Source of the DNA: an uncultured Clostridia bacterium
GTDB lineage: Bacteria > Bacillota > Clostridia > Oscillospirales > Oscillospiraceae
Assembly (NCBI GenBank): GCA_945877515.1
Contig: CAMCSE010000013.1
Coordinates: 1 to 43,658, forward strand
DNA length: 43,658 bases
Direction of reading: 5' to 3'
Positions within the stretch are counted from its first letter, which is position 1. Each line of letters starts with the position of its first letter. Shown here piece by piece: positions 16,196 to 23,744 of the stretch. A model generated the notes under the pieces. It was not told where the DNA came from. It ran no database searches and saw only the letters and a list, made by a program, of their open reading frames with translations. Both the position numbers and the translations under genes were made by a program.

Positions 16196-16345
16196 TTACT
16201 TGCTTTCCTTCTTTTCGCAAGCCTGATTGGCAATACCGCAGCTGGTCTTGCAGGCAGACTGGCAGGAAGTCTGGCACTCGCCGCAGCCGCCCTTCTTGGC
16301 GCTCTCACAAAGATCACGAGTCTCGATAGTATTAATGTGTTTCAT
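16196..16345 (-). CDS. scfA: SCIFF six-cysteine ranthipeptide precursor (here with a seventh Cys)
   Basis: A 49-residue precursor too short for the supplied ORF track. It begins MKHINTIETRDLC and has the core CGECQTSCQSACKTSC, then QAC and a charged EKKESK tail. The family motif (six Cys in forty-five) is covered by Cys21, 24, 28, 32, 36 and 43. An additional Cys13 lies in the leader. GGAGG stands ten bases before the ATG, and a near-consensus promoter lies at 16379-16407. The maturase scfB follows after a hairpin. The mature product's role is unsettled; signalling functions have been proposed for ranthipeptides in clostridia. Confidence 0.95.
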   Translation of the reverse strand: MKHINTIETRDLCESAKKGGCGECQTSCQSACKTSCGIANQACEKKESK

Positions 16346-16378
16346 TTTAAAATGTCCTCCCATTGATTATCTGATAAA

Positions 16379-16407
16379 GTTATATCACACTGCCGTTCGG
16401 TTGTCAA
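16379..16407 (-). promoter_or_regulatory. Promoter of the SCIFF operon
   Basis: Minus strand TTGACA, 17 bp, TATAAC: near-consensus and therefore probably strong. Confidence 0.78.
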
Positions 16408-16472
16408 TCCAAGTCTATTATTTTAGTAAGACGCAGTTTACAAAATATTTCATTGAATCCTTCGGTTTATCG

Positions 16473-16501
16473 TTGACGATAGCCTTCGAACGTTGTATAA
16501 T
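16473..16501 (+). promoter_or_regulatory. Promoter of ptb
   Basis: TTGACG, 17 bp, TATAAT, 56 bases before the start codon. Confidence 0.75.
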
Positions 16502-16557
16502 GTCAAATGTAACCATAATTATCAGATCACTTCACAGATAATCAGGAGGAAATGTAC

Positions 16558-17472
16558 ATGATCAACACCATCAATGGAATCTTAGAAGCTGCCAAGGGCG
16601 GCAAAACCGGTGTCATCGCCGTCGCCGCTGCCCACGACCAGCCGGTCATTGAGGCCGTGGTGGAAGCCCGCAAGGAGGGTATCGCCACTCCCATTCTGGT
16701 GGGCCATGTGGATGAGATCCGCACCATGCTGTCCGGTCTGGGAGAAAATCCCGATGAGTATCAGATCATTGCCGGCGACAGCGATACCGACTGCGCCGCC
16801 AAGGCCGTGGCGCTGTGCGCTGATGGCAAGGCCAATTTCCTGATGAAGGGCATTCTGGGCACCGCCGACCTGATGCGCGCTGTATTTAATAAGGAGCACG
16901 GCCTGCGCACCAGCCATCTCACCACGCATTGCATGTTCTACGAGATCCCCGCCTATGGCAAAATGGTAATTCTCACCGACGGCGGCGTCAACACCTTCCC
17001 CGATCTGGATAAAAAAGCCGAAATTCTGGAAAATGCCGCCATGGTACTGCAAGCACTGGGCTATGAGACGATCAATGCCGCCTGCATCTGCGGCGCAGAG
17101 GTAGTCAATCCCAAGATCCAGTCCACCGTGGACGCCGACGCGCTGGCCCATATGACGGAGCGCTGGAGCAAGTACAACATGAACGTCTGCGGCCCTGTGG
17201 CGCTGGATCTGGCCGTCAGCAAAGAAGCCTGCCATCACAAGCACTACACCGCTCCGGGCGCAGGCGACGCGGACATCCTGCTGGTACCCAACTATGAAGT
17301 GGGTAACGGTATCGGTAAGGCCGCTTCCCTGTTTGGCCACGCCAAAAACGCAGGTATCATTCTGGGCGCCAAGGTGCCTATCGTGCTGGTCTCCCGCGCT
17401 GACAGCGCCGAATCCAAGCTGGCTTCCATCGCCGCCGGCAGCGTTCTGGCGCAGCGGATGAATTTAAATTGA
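16558..17472 (+). CDS. ptb: Phosphate butyryltransferase / phosphate acyltransferase
   Basis: A 304-residue member of the PTA/PTB family, transferring an acyl group from CoA to phosphate (butyryl-CoA to butyryl-phosphate in the named enzyme). Recognisable stretches are AAAHDQPVIEAVVEARKEG, LVGHVDEI, NFLMKGILGTADLMRAVF and the C-terminal DADILLVPNYEVGNGI. Two ATGs lie at 16552 and 16558; AGGAGGA ends one base before the first, so the second, at seven bases, is the likely start. It is a single gene with its own promoter. No butyrate kinase follows, unlike classical ptb-buk operons, so the partner kinase must be elsewhere or the acyl-phosphate has another fate. Branched-chain acyl-CoA substrates are also possible. 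Confidence 0.87.
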   Translation: MINTINGILEAAKGGKTGVIAVAAAHDQPVIEAVVEARKEGIATPILVGHVDEIRTMLSGLGENPDEYQIIAGDSDTDCAAKAVALCADGKANFLMKGILGTADLMRAVFNKEHGLRTSHLTTHCMFYEIPAYGKMVILTDGGVNTFPDLDKKAEILENAAMVLQALGYETINAACICGAEVVNPKIQSTVDADALAHMTERWSKYNMNVCGPVALDLAVSKEACHHKHYTAPGAGDADILLVPNYEVGNGIGKAASLFGHAKNAGIILGAKVPIVLVSRADSAESKLASIAAGSVLAQRMNLN

Positions 17473-17534
17473 GCCCGCAGAATGTTTCGTTTATGTAAAA
17501 AAAACGCCTATTTACAGTTTTCTTTGACAATTAC

Positions 17535-17563
17535 TTGACAATCTAAGGAAACCCTCGTATAGT
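17535..17563 (+). promoter_or_regulatory. Promoter of the aminotransferase gene
   Basis: TTGACA, 17 bp, TATAGT. A second TTGACA lies 11 bases upstream (17524-17529), one helical turn away. Confidence 0.75.
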
Positions 17564-17576
17564 AATAGTTGGTCAC

Positions 17577-17597
17577 GCATACGTTTGAGCCGTATGC
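17577..17597 (+). promoter_or_regulatory. Hairpin at the 5' end of the aminotransferase mRNA
   Basis: GCATACG pairs with CGTATGC around TTTGAGC, within a few bases of the predicted transcription start. Could stabilise the transcript; no known riboswitch is evident. Confidence 0.4.
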
Positions 17598-17636
17598 ACA
17601 AAATAACAAAATAAGGAAAAAAGAGGAGCTATTATC

Positions 17637-18827
17637 ATGGTCAATCAGGAATACTACAATTTGGGCACTGCCCCCTCCGTCATCCGTCAGCTGTTCGCCT
17701 ATGGTTTGGAACAGGCTAAGGTTGTTGGCCCCGAGAAAGTTTATGACTATTCTCTGGGCAATCCCAGCATTCCCGCCCCCAAGAAGGTCAACGAGTCCAT
17801 CAAGAAAATCGTGGACGAGACGGATTCCATCAAGCTGCACGGCTATTCCATGGCTCCCGGCTTTGATGAGGCCCGTACCGCCGTCGCAAAGGATCTGGCT
17901 GCCCGCTTTGGTCTGGATGTAAAGGCCAGCGAACTGTTCTTCACCTGCGGTGCCGCTCCCGCTCTGATCTCCATCATCAAGGCTCTGACGATCGATGCCG
18001 ACACCGAGATCATGGCGATCGCCCCCTTCTTCCCTGAGTATCGTCCCTTCGTCACTGCCAACGGCGGCAAGCTGGTGGTGGTGCCCGCTGATACCAAGGC
18101 TTTCCAGATCCATCTGGACGCTGTTGAGGAGCGTATCACCAAGCATACCCAGGCGATCATTGTCAACTCCCCCAACAACCCCTCCGGCGTTGTGTATACT
18201 GAGGAGACCCTGAAGGGGCTGGCTGCCCTGCTGGAGCGCAAGAGTGCCGAATATGGTCATCCCATCTACATCATTGCTGACGAGCCTTACCGTGAATTGG
18301 TATACGGCGGCGTGAAGGTTCCCTTCATCCCCTGCCTTTACAAGAACACCATCGTTTGCTACTCCTATTCCAAGTCCCTGTCCCTGCCCGGCGAGCGTAT
18401 CGGTTATGTCTATGTTCCCGGCTTTGCTGATGACAGCCACGCTGTCTACGCTGCCATCTCCGGTGCAGCCCGCATCATGGGCCATGTGTGTCCTCCCACG
18501 CTGATGCAGAAGGTCATCGAGCTGTGCGCTGAGGAGCGGCCTGATCTGGTGGCTTACGATGAGAACCGCAATCTGCTGTACAACAGCCTGACCGAGATGG
18601 GCTATGAGTGCGCCAAGCCCGACGGTGCCTTCTATCTGTTTGTTAAGGCCCCCAACGGTGACGCCGTCGCTTTCTCTGAGAAGGCCAAGCTGGAGCACAA
18701 TCTTCTGGTGGTTCCCGCTGACGGCTTTGGCTGCCCCGGCTTCTTCCGCCTGAGCTATTGCGTGTCCAATGACATGATCCGCCGCAGTTTGCCCGCCTTC
18801 AAGGCCATGATTGAATCTTACAAGTAA
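17637..18827 (+). CDS. Class I/II aminotransferase
   Basis: A 396-residue fold-type I aminotransferase, aspartate aminotransferase-like. GNPSIPAP near the start, the PLP-phosphate region TCGAAPAL, NSPNNPSG (about 177-184), the cofactor Asp in IIADEPYREL, the Schiff-base Lys246 in YSYSKSLSLPGERIGY and the late Arg in FFRLSYC are all present. No residue is missing. AGAGGAG precedes the ATG. It stands alone with a strong promoter and terminator. Strong codon bias toward C-ending codons fits high expression. The amino donor is probably aspartate, alanine or a branched or aromatic amino acid; I cannot say which. Confidence 0.9.
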   Translation: MVNQEYYNLGTAPSVIRQLFAYGLEQAKVVGPEKVYDYSLGNPSIPAPKKVNESIKKIVDETDSIKLHGYSMAPGFDEARTAVAKDLAARFGLDVKASELFFTCGAAPALISIIKALTIDADTEIMAIAPFFPEYRPFVTANGGKLVVVPADTKAFQIHLDAVEERITKHTQAIIVNSPNNPSGVVYTEETLKGLAALLERKSAEYGHPIYIIADEPYRELVYGGVKVPFIPCLYKNTIVCYSYSKSLSLPGERIGYVYVPGFADDSHAVYAAISGAARIMGHVCPPTLMQKVIELCAEERPDLVAYDENRNLLYNSLTEMGYECAKPDGAFYLFVKAPNGDAVAFSEKAKLEHNLLVVPADGFGCPGFFRLSYCVSNDMIRRSLPAFKAMIESYK

Positions 18828-18841
18828 GAGATGCATTTATG

Positions 18842-18876
18842 AATTGCCGCATCCACAAGGATGCGGCAATTATTTT
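18842..18876 (+). terminator. Terminator of the aminotransferase gene
   Basis: A perfect 13-bp stem AATTGCCGCATCC / GGATGCGGCAATT with ACAA tetraloop, then ATTTTTA. Confidence 0.88.
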
Positions 18877-18900
18877 TATCAGATTTAGTCGTTTTTTCTC

Positions 18901-18929
18901 TTGTCATACGAGAAATGCTTCGCTATAAT
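18901..18929 (+). promoter_or_regulatory. Promoter of asnA
   Basis: TTGTCA, 17 bp, TATAAT. The remaining leader is about 28 bases, too short for a T-box. Confidence 0.75.
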
Positions 18930-18963
18930 AGGATGCATATTTTTATGAAAGAGGTGCTAAGGC

Positions 18964-19974
18964 ATGAGTAAGGTTTTCATTCCCGCCGGTTACAAAACGC
19001 CGCTGTCTGTCTATGAAATGCAGCGTGCTATCGAGTTTATTAAGAGTAACTTCCAGGTCAATTTGGGGCAGGCACTGAATCTGCGTCGAGTCTCCGCTCC
19101 TCTGTTTGTCCGTGAGGATTCCGGTTTGAATGATAACCTGAATGGCGTAGAGCGGCCTGTTTCTTTTGATATCCCCGATGTGGGGGCTAACGGTCAGGTG
19201 GTTCATTCCCTGGCCAAGTGGAAGCGTCTGGCGCTGAAGCGTTATGAGTTCAACGTGGGCAAGGGCCTGTTTACCGATATGAACGCCATCCGCCGTGACG
19301 AAGAGGTGGATAACCTCCACTCTGTCTATGTGGATCAGTGGGACTGGGAAAAAGTTATTTCCCGTGAGGACCGCAATGTGAACTACCTGAAACAGACCGT
19401 CCGTGCGATCGTCGGCGCTGTCGCTGAGACCAACGACGCTTTGCAGATCGCTTTCCCCAGCCTGCATACCCAGATCGACCGTGAGGTCTATTTCGTTACC
19501 ACGCAGGAGTTGGAGGATCGTTGGCCTGATCTGACGCCGAAGGAGCGCGAAAACGCGATTTGTCGTGAGCATCATACTGTGTTCCTGATGCAGATCGGTG
19601 ATAACCTGAAGCGTTCCGGCAAGCCCCATGATGGCCGCGCCCCTGACTATGATGACTGGTCCTTGAACGGCGATATTCTGCTGTATAGCCAGCTGCTGGA
19701 CAGCGCTTTCGAAATCTCCTCCATGGGTATCCGTGTGGACGAGGCCGCCATGGATTATCAGCTGAACGCCCGCGGCTGCAATGAGCGCCGTGAACTGCCC
19801 TTCCACAAGATGCTGCTGAATGGGGAACTGCCGCTGACCATCGGCGGCGGTATTGGACAGTCCCGCCTGTGCATGATCATGATCGGCACCTGCCATATCG
19901 GTGAAGTGCAAGCCAGCCTTTGGGATAAGGAAACGGAAAATGTCTGCGCAGACGCTGGTATCATGCTGCTGTAA
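18964..19974 (+). CDS. asnA: Aspartate-ammonia ligase (asparagine synthetase A)
   Basis: A 336-residue class II-synthetase-like enzyme making asparagine from aspartate, ammonia and ATP. Family features are the opening IPAGYKTPLSVYEMQRAIEFIK, RVSAPLFV, the motif-2-like region, EREVYFVTTQELEDRWPDLTPKERE-like helices and the C-terminal GGGIGQSRLCMIMIGTCHIGEVQ with the motif-3 Arg. Length matches the family norm of about 330-340. A GAGG-type site precedes the ATG. Monocistronic between its own promoter and a strong terminator. There is no AsnC regulator nearby. Confidence 0.97.
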   Translation: MSKVFIPAGYKTPLSVYEMQRAIEFIKSNFQVNLGQALNLRRVSAPLFVREDSGLNDNLNGVERPVSFDIPDVGANGQVVHSLAKWKRLALKRYEFNVGKGLFTDMNAIRRDEEVDNLHSVYVDQWDWEKVISREDRNVNYLKQTVRAIVGAVAETNDALQIAFPSLHTQIDREVYFVTTQELEDRWPDLTPKERENAICREHHTVFLMQIGDNLKRSGKPHDGRAPDYDDWSLNGDILLYSQLLDSAFEISSMGIRVDEAAMDYQLNARGCNERRELPFHKMLLNGELPLTIGGGIGQSRLCMIMIGTCHIGEVQASLWDKETENVCADAGIMLL

Positions 19975-19992
19975 AGGTATACTACATGACAT

Positions 19993-20030
19993 AAAAAGGA
20001 AGGCTTTGCAAATGCAAAGCCTTCCTTTTT
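19993..20030. terminator. Bidirectional terminator between asnA and divIVA
   Basis: AAAAAGGAAGGCTTTGCA pairs perfectly with TGCAAAGCCTTCCTTTTT, separated by AA. Works for both convergent genes. Confidence 0.9.
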
Positions 20031-20040
20031 ATACGGTCTG

Positions 20041-20634
20041 CTACCGCAGCGTATCTTCCAGATCCTGGAGTGTTTCCAGTATTTCATCAAAACCGGAAAG
20101 ATCGTTGTTTGCCAGGATATCTTCTGCACGGCGCATATCCTGAAGAAGTGTTTCATTCATATTGGCATACCGACTGCGCTGTGTCTGACACCATGCCCGC
20201 TGTGCGTCAATACACTGATGCAGCTTGGCAAACGCCTCTGTGCGGAACTCCTCTGTGCGGCGATGGGCGTTGATCTCAATATCTGCAATGTGTTCCTTCA
20301 AATGAGCATATTCATCCGCGGCAGCATGCAACGATACATTTTCCTGGCGCAGCATTTCATTTTGCTCCTTCAATTCTGACACCATGCTCTGAGCATCTGC
20401 CAACTGCTGCTGCAAGATCTCCTGATCGACGCCATCCTGCTTGTATTGTTTTGCCTGAGTATGGAGAGTGCGAAGCGCCAGCTCAATCCGCTCATTATCC
20501 TCTTTCAATTTTGCATTCTCGCTCTCCAGTGCTTCAATTCGCTCCTGTGATTCTTTTGCAGATTTTTCGATATAGTTAATCACGTCCTCACGGTCAAAAC
20601 CGCCAAACACGCAGGTTTTAAAATTAGTACTCAT
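20041..20634 (-). CDS. DivIVA-domain coiled-coil protein
   Basis: A 197-residue protein with the N-terminal DivIVA-like motif FGGFDREDVINYIEKSAKES, then a long Glu/Gln-rich coiled coil (about 25-115) and a second helical part. DivIVA-family proteins bind negatively curved membrane and recruit division, wall-synthesis or sporulation partners; here the N-terminal segment is reduced compared with Bacillus DivIVA. The track begins at a GTG at 20652. GGGAGGG ten bases before the ATG at 20634 gives the better start, MSTNFKTCVFGG. It has its own promoter. Which process it serves (division, GpsB-like wall synthesis) is undetermined. Confidence 0.75.
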   Translation of the reverse strand: MSTNFKTCVFGGFDREDVINYIEKSAKESQERIEALESENAKLKEDNERIELALRTLHTQAKQYKQDGVDQEILQQQLADAQSMVSELKEQNEMLRQENVSLHAAADEYAHLKEHIADIEINAHRRTEEFRTEAFAKLHQCIDAQRAWCQTQRSRYANMNETLLQDMRRAEDILANNDLSGFDEILETLQDLEDTLR

Positions 20635-20676
20635 GCTGCACGTCCCTCCCACGAGAATTTATCTTTATTGCTTAAT

Positions 20677-20705
20677 ACGATACCATAAATACTTGGAATT
20701 GACAA
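20677..20705 (-). promoter_or_regulatory. Promoter of the DivIVA-domain gene
   Basis: Minus strand TTGTCA, 17 bp, TATCGT. Confidence 0.6.
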
Positions 20706-20738
20706 CCCAGAAAAAATCAAAAAAAGAAAAAATACCTC

Positions 20739-20770
20739 TTGCTTTTTGCAAATTTATATGGTAATATAAT
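20739..20770 (+). promoter_or_regulatory. Probable promoter of tRNA-Arg
   Basis: TATAAT at 20765-20770, 19 bases before the tRNA, with TTGCTT at a long 20-bp spacing; an overlapping TAATAT would give 17 bp. Confidence 0.5.
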
Positions 20771-20789
20771 CAAGTCGTCTGAAGAACAT

Positions 20790-20866
20790 GCGCCGTTAGC
20801 TCAGCTGGATAGAGCGTCTGGCTACGGACCAGAAGGCCGGGGGTTCGAATCCCTCACGGCGTGCCA
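20790..20866 (+). tRNA. tRNA-Arg(ACG)
   Basis: A 77-base cloverleaf. The acceptor stem is GCGCCGT/ACGGCGT (first pair G-U), the D arm GCTCAGCTGGATAGAGC, the anticodon stem TCTGG/CCAGA with loop CTACGGA (anticodon ACG, probably A34 to inosine), and the T arm GGGGG-TTCGAAT-CCCTC with mispaired ends. G73 and the CCA end are encoded. It reads CGU, CGC and CGA codons. A terminator follows directly. Confidence 0.96.
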
Positions 20867-20908
20867 AAACACCGCGTACCTGATAGGTGCGCGGTGTTTT
20901 GTTTTTTT
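20866..20908 (+). terminator. Terminator of tRNA-Arg
   Basis: AAAACACCGCG / CGCGGTGTTTT with inner TACC/GGTG, then GTTTTTTT. The stem begins at the last base of the CCA end. Confidence 0.9.
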
Positions 20909-20965
20909 GGTAAGATCATTCTAAGGTGTTATTGCACCGCACAGCAGCCTGTCTGACAGTTGTCG

Positions 20966-21340
20966 TCATTCCTTTTCTTTCCTGACTTTCCCGCATAATA
21001 GGAAGTATAGTGTGATCAGCCATGTCAGAATGCCCATAACTTTTTCTCCATCGCTGAGGGGATGATCCGGTATCGTCCACACGCCGGAAAATCGCAGGAT
21101 AAGCAATGCTGTGTAGCAGGCAAGGAGTACAGCGCCTGCAATACGCCATCTTTTCACATGATGGCGAAAGACCCAGAAGAGAATACCAATTCCTAAAAGT
21201 GTCATACAGCCGAACTGCATCAGGTTATATCTGACTTGCCCGGAAATAGTCGTAATGGCCATAAAAACAACCACAAGGAACCATAAATCAAGAGAAATCC
21301 TGAAAGATTCTTTTTCATCCTGCATCTCCTCCCATCCCAT
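20966..21340 (-). CDS. Small four-helix membrane protein, unknown function
   Basis: A 124-residue protein I do not recognise. Four hydrophobic segments can be seen: about 19-35, 40-58, 66-83 and 101-116. The N terminus is acidic (EEMQDEKES) and the C terminus strongly basic and acidic (GKVRKEKE). The start is uncertain: ATG 21340 has only AGAAG upstream, while the ATG at 21325 has GGGAGGAG, but almost touching it. It follows ispA by 30 bases and may be the last gene of the xse-ispA transcript. No function is suggested by the sequence. Confidence 0.6.
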   Translation of the reverse strand: MGWEEMQDEKESFRISLDLWFLVVVFMAITTISGQVRYNLMQFGCMTLLGIGILFWVFRHHVKRWRIAGAVLLACYTALLILRFSGVWTIPDHPLSDGEKVMGILTWLITLYFLLCGKVRKEKE

Positions 21341-21370
21341 TCTTCTGTACCACAGTCTGCTTTTACTCTT

Positions 21371-22240
21371 TTATTTGGTGCGCCCCACCATACGGTCAGC
21401 CAACTCCCACAAGAACATATGATCCGACCAGTTGGCCACGGCAGACTTGGCCGCCTCCGTGCAGCGCTCCACCTCCCTGGCGCAGCCATCCAGCCCCAGC
21501 ACATCCACAAAAGTGACCTTGCCCTCTTCCCTATCGGAGCCAATGGGCTTGCCGAACACCGCAGCGTCGCCCATCACATCCAGCATATCGTCCCGGATCT
21601 GGAATGCCCGTCCGATACCGTCGGCGTAAGTCAACGCCTGTGAGCGCATTCCGGCGTTCATCTTGGCCGCCACACAGCCCAGTTCCACCGCACCGGAGAT
21701 CATCATACCGGTCTTGAGGCGGTTCAGCTGTGTCAGTCCTTCCGCATCACTGACATCGTATACGGTGTCCAGCACCTGGCCGCCCACCATACCGTCGGCG
21801 CCGCAGGCACGCACCAAGACCCGCAGGGCCTCCAGCCGCGTGTCGGCGGACAGCATGGGCGCGTCCAAAATCAGCCGGAACGCCTCCGGCTGCAGGGCGT
21901 CACCCGCCAGAACGGCCAACGTCTCGCCGAAGGCTTTGTGGCAGGTCGGCTTGCCCCGCCGCAAATCGTCATCATCCATGCAGGGCAGATCGTCGTGGAT
22001 GAGACTATAATTATGCACCAGTTCCAGTGCGCAGGCAAAAGGCAGCGCCAGATGCCAGTCGATGCCGCCCAAGCGGGCAAACTCCAGCGTCAGCACCGGG
22101 CGGATACGCTTACCACCGCCCAGAATCGCATAGCGCATGGCCTCATACAGCTTGCCATAGGCCACGTCACGGGTAAACAGGCCATTCAGATAGCCCTCGA
22201 TCGCCTGCTGGTATTCCTTGTATCTTGCTTCGTAATCCAT
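21371..22240 (-). CDS. ispA: Farnesyl/geranyl diphosphate synthase (polyprenyl synthetase)
   Basis: A 289-residue trans-prenyltransferase condensing isopentenyl diphosphate with allylic diphosphates, probably to farnesyl diphosphate for undecaprenyl and quinone synthesis. The first aspartate-rich motif IHDDLPCMDDDDLRRG (about 81-96) has the two-residue insertion typical of bacterial type II FPP synthases. The second is FQIRDDMLDVMGD. GGGKRIRPVL near residue 41-50 binds diphosphate. It starts one base after the xseB stop. The xseA-xseB-ispA order is standard in Firmicutes, where dxs often follows; here a small membrane gene follows instead. Confidence 0.95.
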   Translation of the reverse strand: MDYEARYKEYQQAIEGYLNGLFTRDVAYGKLYEAMRYAILGGGKRIRPVLTLEFARLGGIDWHLALPFACALELVHNYSLIHDDLPCMDDDDLRRGKPTCHKAFGETLAVLAGDALQPEAFRLILDAPMLSADTRLEALRVLVRACGADGMVGGQVLDTVYDVSDAEGLTQLNRLKTGMMISGAVELGCVAAKMNAGMRSQALTYADGIGRAFQIRDDMLDVMGDAAVFGKPIGSDREEGKVTFVDVLGLDGCAREVERCTEAAKSAVANWSDHMFLWELADRMVGRTK

Positions 22241-22241
22241 A

Positions 22242-22472
22242 TTATTCCTCGCTTAAAAAGTCACTTTCCACCGGCGCGCCGTCAGGGCCCTTCATCAGCT
22301 TGACCACCTGCTGCTCCGCCTTATCCAGTTCACTTCGGCACAGGCCCACCAGCTTGGTGCCCTCCTCAAACAGCTTCAGAGAGTCGCTCAGCTGTGCGTC
22401 GCCTTTTTCCAGCTTGCTGACGATCTCCTCCAGCCGGGCCATGTTCTCCTCAAACGTCTTTTTTGCCGCCAT
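22242..22472 (-). CDS. xseB: Exodeoxyribonuclease VII small subunit
   Basis: A 76-residue, all-helical subunit of exonuclease VII. The family pattern TFEENMARLEEIVSKLEKGDAQLSDSLKLFEEG is complete, followed by a short acidic tail. Several copies bind each XseA to form the active enzyme that degrades single-stranded DNA from both ends. Starts three bases after the xseA stop. Confidence 0.97.
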   Translation of the reverse strand: MAAKKTFEENMARLEEIVSKLEKGDAQLSDSLKLFEEGTKLVGLCRSELDKAEQQVVKLMKGPDGAPVESDFLSEE

Positions 22473-22475
22473 ATG

Positions 22476-23690
22476 TCACTCCTCCTTACCGTCAATGGTA
22501 CGTTCCACCGTGCAGTCCAGCGCACCCTGCTCCAGCTGCACATGTATTTTGTCGCCTGCCGCCGCCTGACGGCTCGTCCGCAGCACTGTGCCGTCCGCCG
22601 CCTGAACCATGGCATATCCCCGTCCCAGTACCTTCAGCGGACTGAGAGCGTCCAGCGACGCTGCCAGTGCGGTAAACTGCTGCTGCCGCGCACCCAACTG
22701 CCGGTGAGCCGTCAGCCCAAGCCGCTGCTGTACGCTGTCCAATTGCATTCGCCGGTCCTCAATAAAGGCCATGGGGTCGGTCAATACCCGCTTGGCGGCC
22801 AGCGCTTTCAACTGCCTGTCCGCTTTTTCCAAAGTGTTCAGCGTCCCCTGCGCTATGGCGCGGCCGGCACTGTCCAACTGCTTGCGCAGTTCCACCTGAT
22901 CCGGCACGGCGATCTCCGCCGCGTTGGAGGGCGTGGATGCCCGACGGTCCGCCACAAAATCGGAGATGGTCACATCAGGTTCGTGGCCTACGGCGGAGAT
23001 GACCGGGATCTCCGAGGCGTAAATGGCCCGGGCTACCCGTTCGTCATTGAATGCCCACAGATCCTCGATAGATCCACCGCCACGACCCACGATCAGCACA
23101 TCCGCCAGCTGCCAGCGGTTGGCATAGCGAATGGCGCCCACGATCTCCGGCGGTGCTTCCACACCCTGCACCCGCACCGGCAGCAGCAGCACCTTGGCAA
23201 TGGGATACCGCCGCCGCAGAATGCGGATCATGTCGTGTACCGCGGCGCCCGCCGAAGATGTGACGATGGCAATGCGCTGAGGGTACGGCGGCAGCGGCTT
23301 TTTGTGGGCGGGATCAAACAGGCCCTCCTGGTTCAGCTTCTCCTTCAGCTGCTCAAAGGCCACATACAGGTCGCCGATGCCGTCCGCCGATAACGACGTA
23401 CAGTACAGCTGATACGCACCGTCCCGGGGATAGACGCTGATGCGGCCGCCGGCGATCACCTGCATACCGCTCTCCGGCCGGAATCGCAGCTTCCCCGCAC
23501 TGCTCCGGAACATGACGCATCGAATGGCACTCTCGCCATCCTTCAGCGTGAAATAGTGGTGTCCCGAGGGATAGATCTTGTAATTGGACAGTTCGCCGCG
23601 GATCAACAGCTCGTTAAGCTGCGGCACGTCGTCGATGAGCTGCTTGATATATTGGTTGACTTCCGTCACGCTGAAAACGCGCTGTTCCAT
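22476..23690 (-). CDS. xseA: Exodeoxyribonuclease VII large subunit
   Basis: A 404-residue catalytic subunit of exonuclease VII. It has an N-terminal OB fold (about 1-100, VFSVTEVNQYIKQLID at the start, then LRFRPESGMQV). The catalytic domain has RIAIVTSSAGAAVHDM, IVGRGGGSIEDLWAFNDE and SAVGHEPDVTISDFVADRRASTPSNAAE. A long coiled coil and a C-terminal segment with GRGYAMV complete it. Length matches the family. It lies 54 bases after nusB; a hairpin in between can stop transcription from nusB partly or fully. Confidence 0.97.
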   Translation of the reverse strand: MEQRVFSVTEVNQYIKQLIDDVPQLNELLIRGELSNYKIYPSGHHYFTLKDGESAIRCVMFRSSAGKLRFRPESGMQVIAGGRISVYPRDGAYQLYCTSLSADGIGDLYVAFEQLKEKLNQEGLFDPAHKKPLPPYPQRIAIVTSSAGAAVHDMIRILRRRYPIAKVLLLPVRVQGVEAPPEIVGAIRYANRWQLADVLIVGRGGGSIEDLWAFNDERVARAIYASEIPVISAVGHEPDVTISDFVADRRASTPSNAAEIAVPDQVELRKQLDSAGRAIAQGTLNTLEKADRQLKALAAKRVLTDPMAFIEDRRMQLDSVQQRLGLTAHRQLGARQQQFTALAASLDALSPLKVLGRGYAMVQAADGTVLRTSRQAAAGDKIHVQLEQGALDCTVERTIDGKEE

Positions 23691-23702
23691 GGCTCCTCCT
23701 GT

Positions 23703-23729
23703 AAAAAAGGCAGGGCCCTTTGCCCTGCC
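23703..23729 (-). terminator. Terminator after nusB
   Basis: On the minus strand GGCAGGGC-AAAGG-GCCCTGCC is followed by TTTTTT. It lies between nusB and xseA, so xseA-xseB-ispA depends on read-through or on a promoter I could not identify. Confidence 0.75.
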
Positions 23730-23744
23730 CTTTGATTTGGCCGC

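Noticed and set aside
16115-16366. An 83-codon plus-strand ORF over scfA
   Set aside because: Antisense to the SCIFF peptide, which has its own promoter, ribosome site and Cys motif.
17508-18836. A 442-codon minus-strand ORF opposite the aminotransferase
   Set aside because: Shadow of a high-GC3 gene; the plus frame has all PLP enzyme motifs.
18930-18963. A possible T-box leader for asnA
   Set aside because: Only about 28 bases separate the expected transcript start from the ATG, far too short for a T-box.
18943-19992. A 349-codon minus-strand ORF opposite asnA
   Set aside because: Antisense frame; spans the asnA ribosome site and terminator.
20739-20924. A 61-codon ORF crossing tRNA-Arg
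   Set aside because: It reads through the tRNA and its terminator; its sequence is just a translation of the tRNA.
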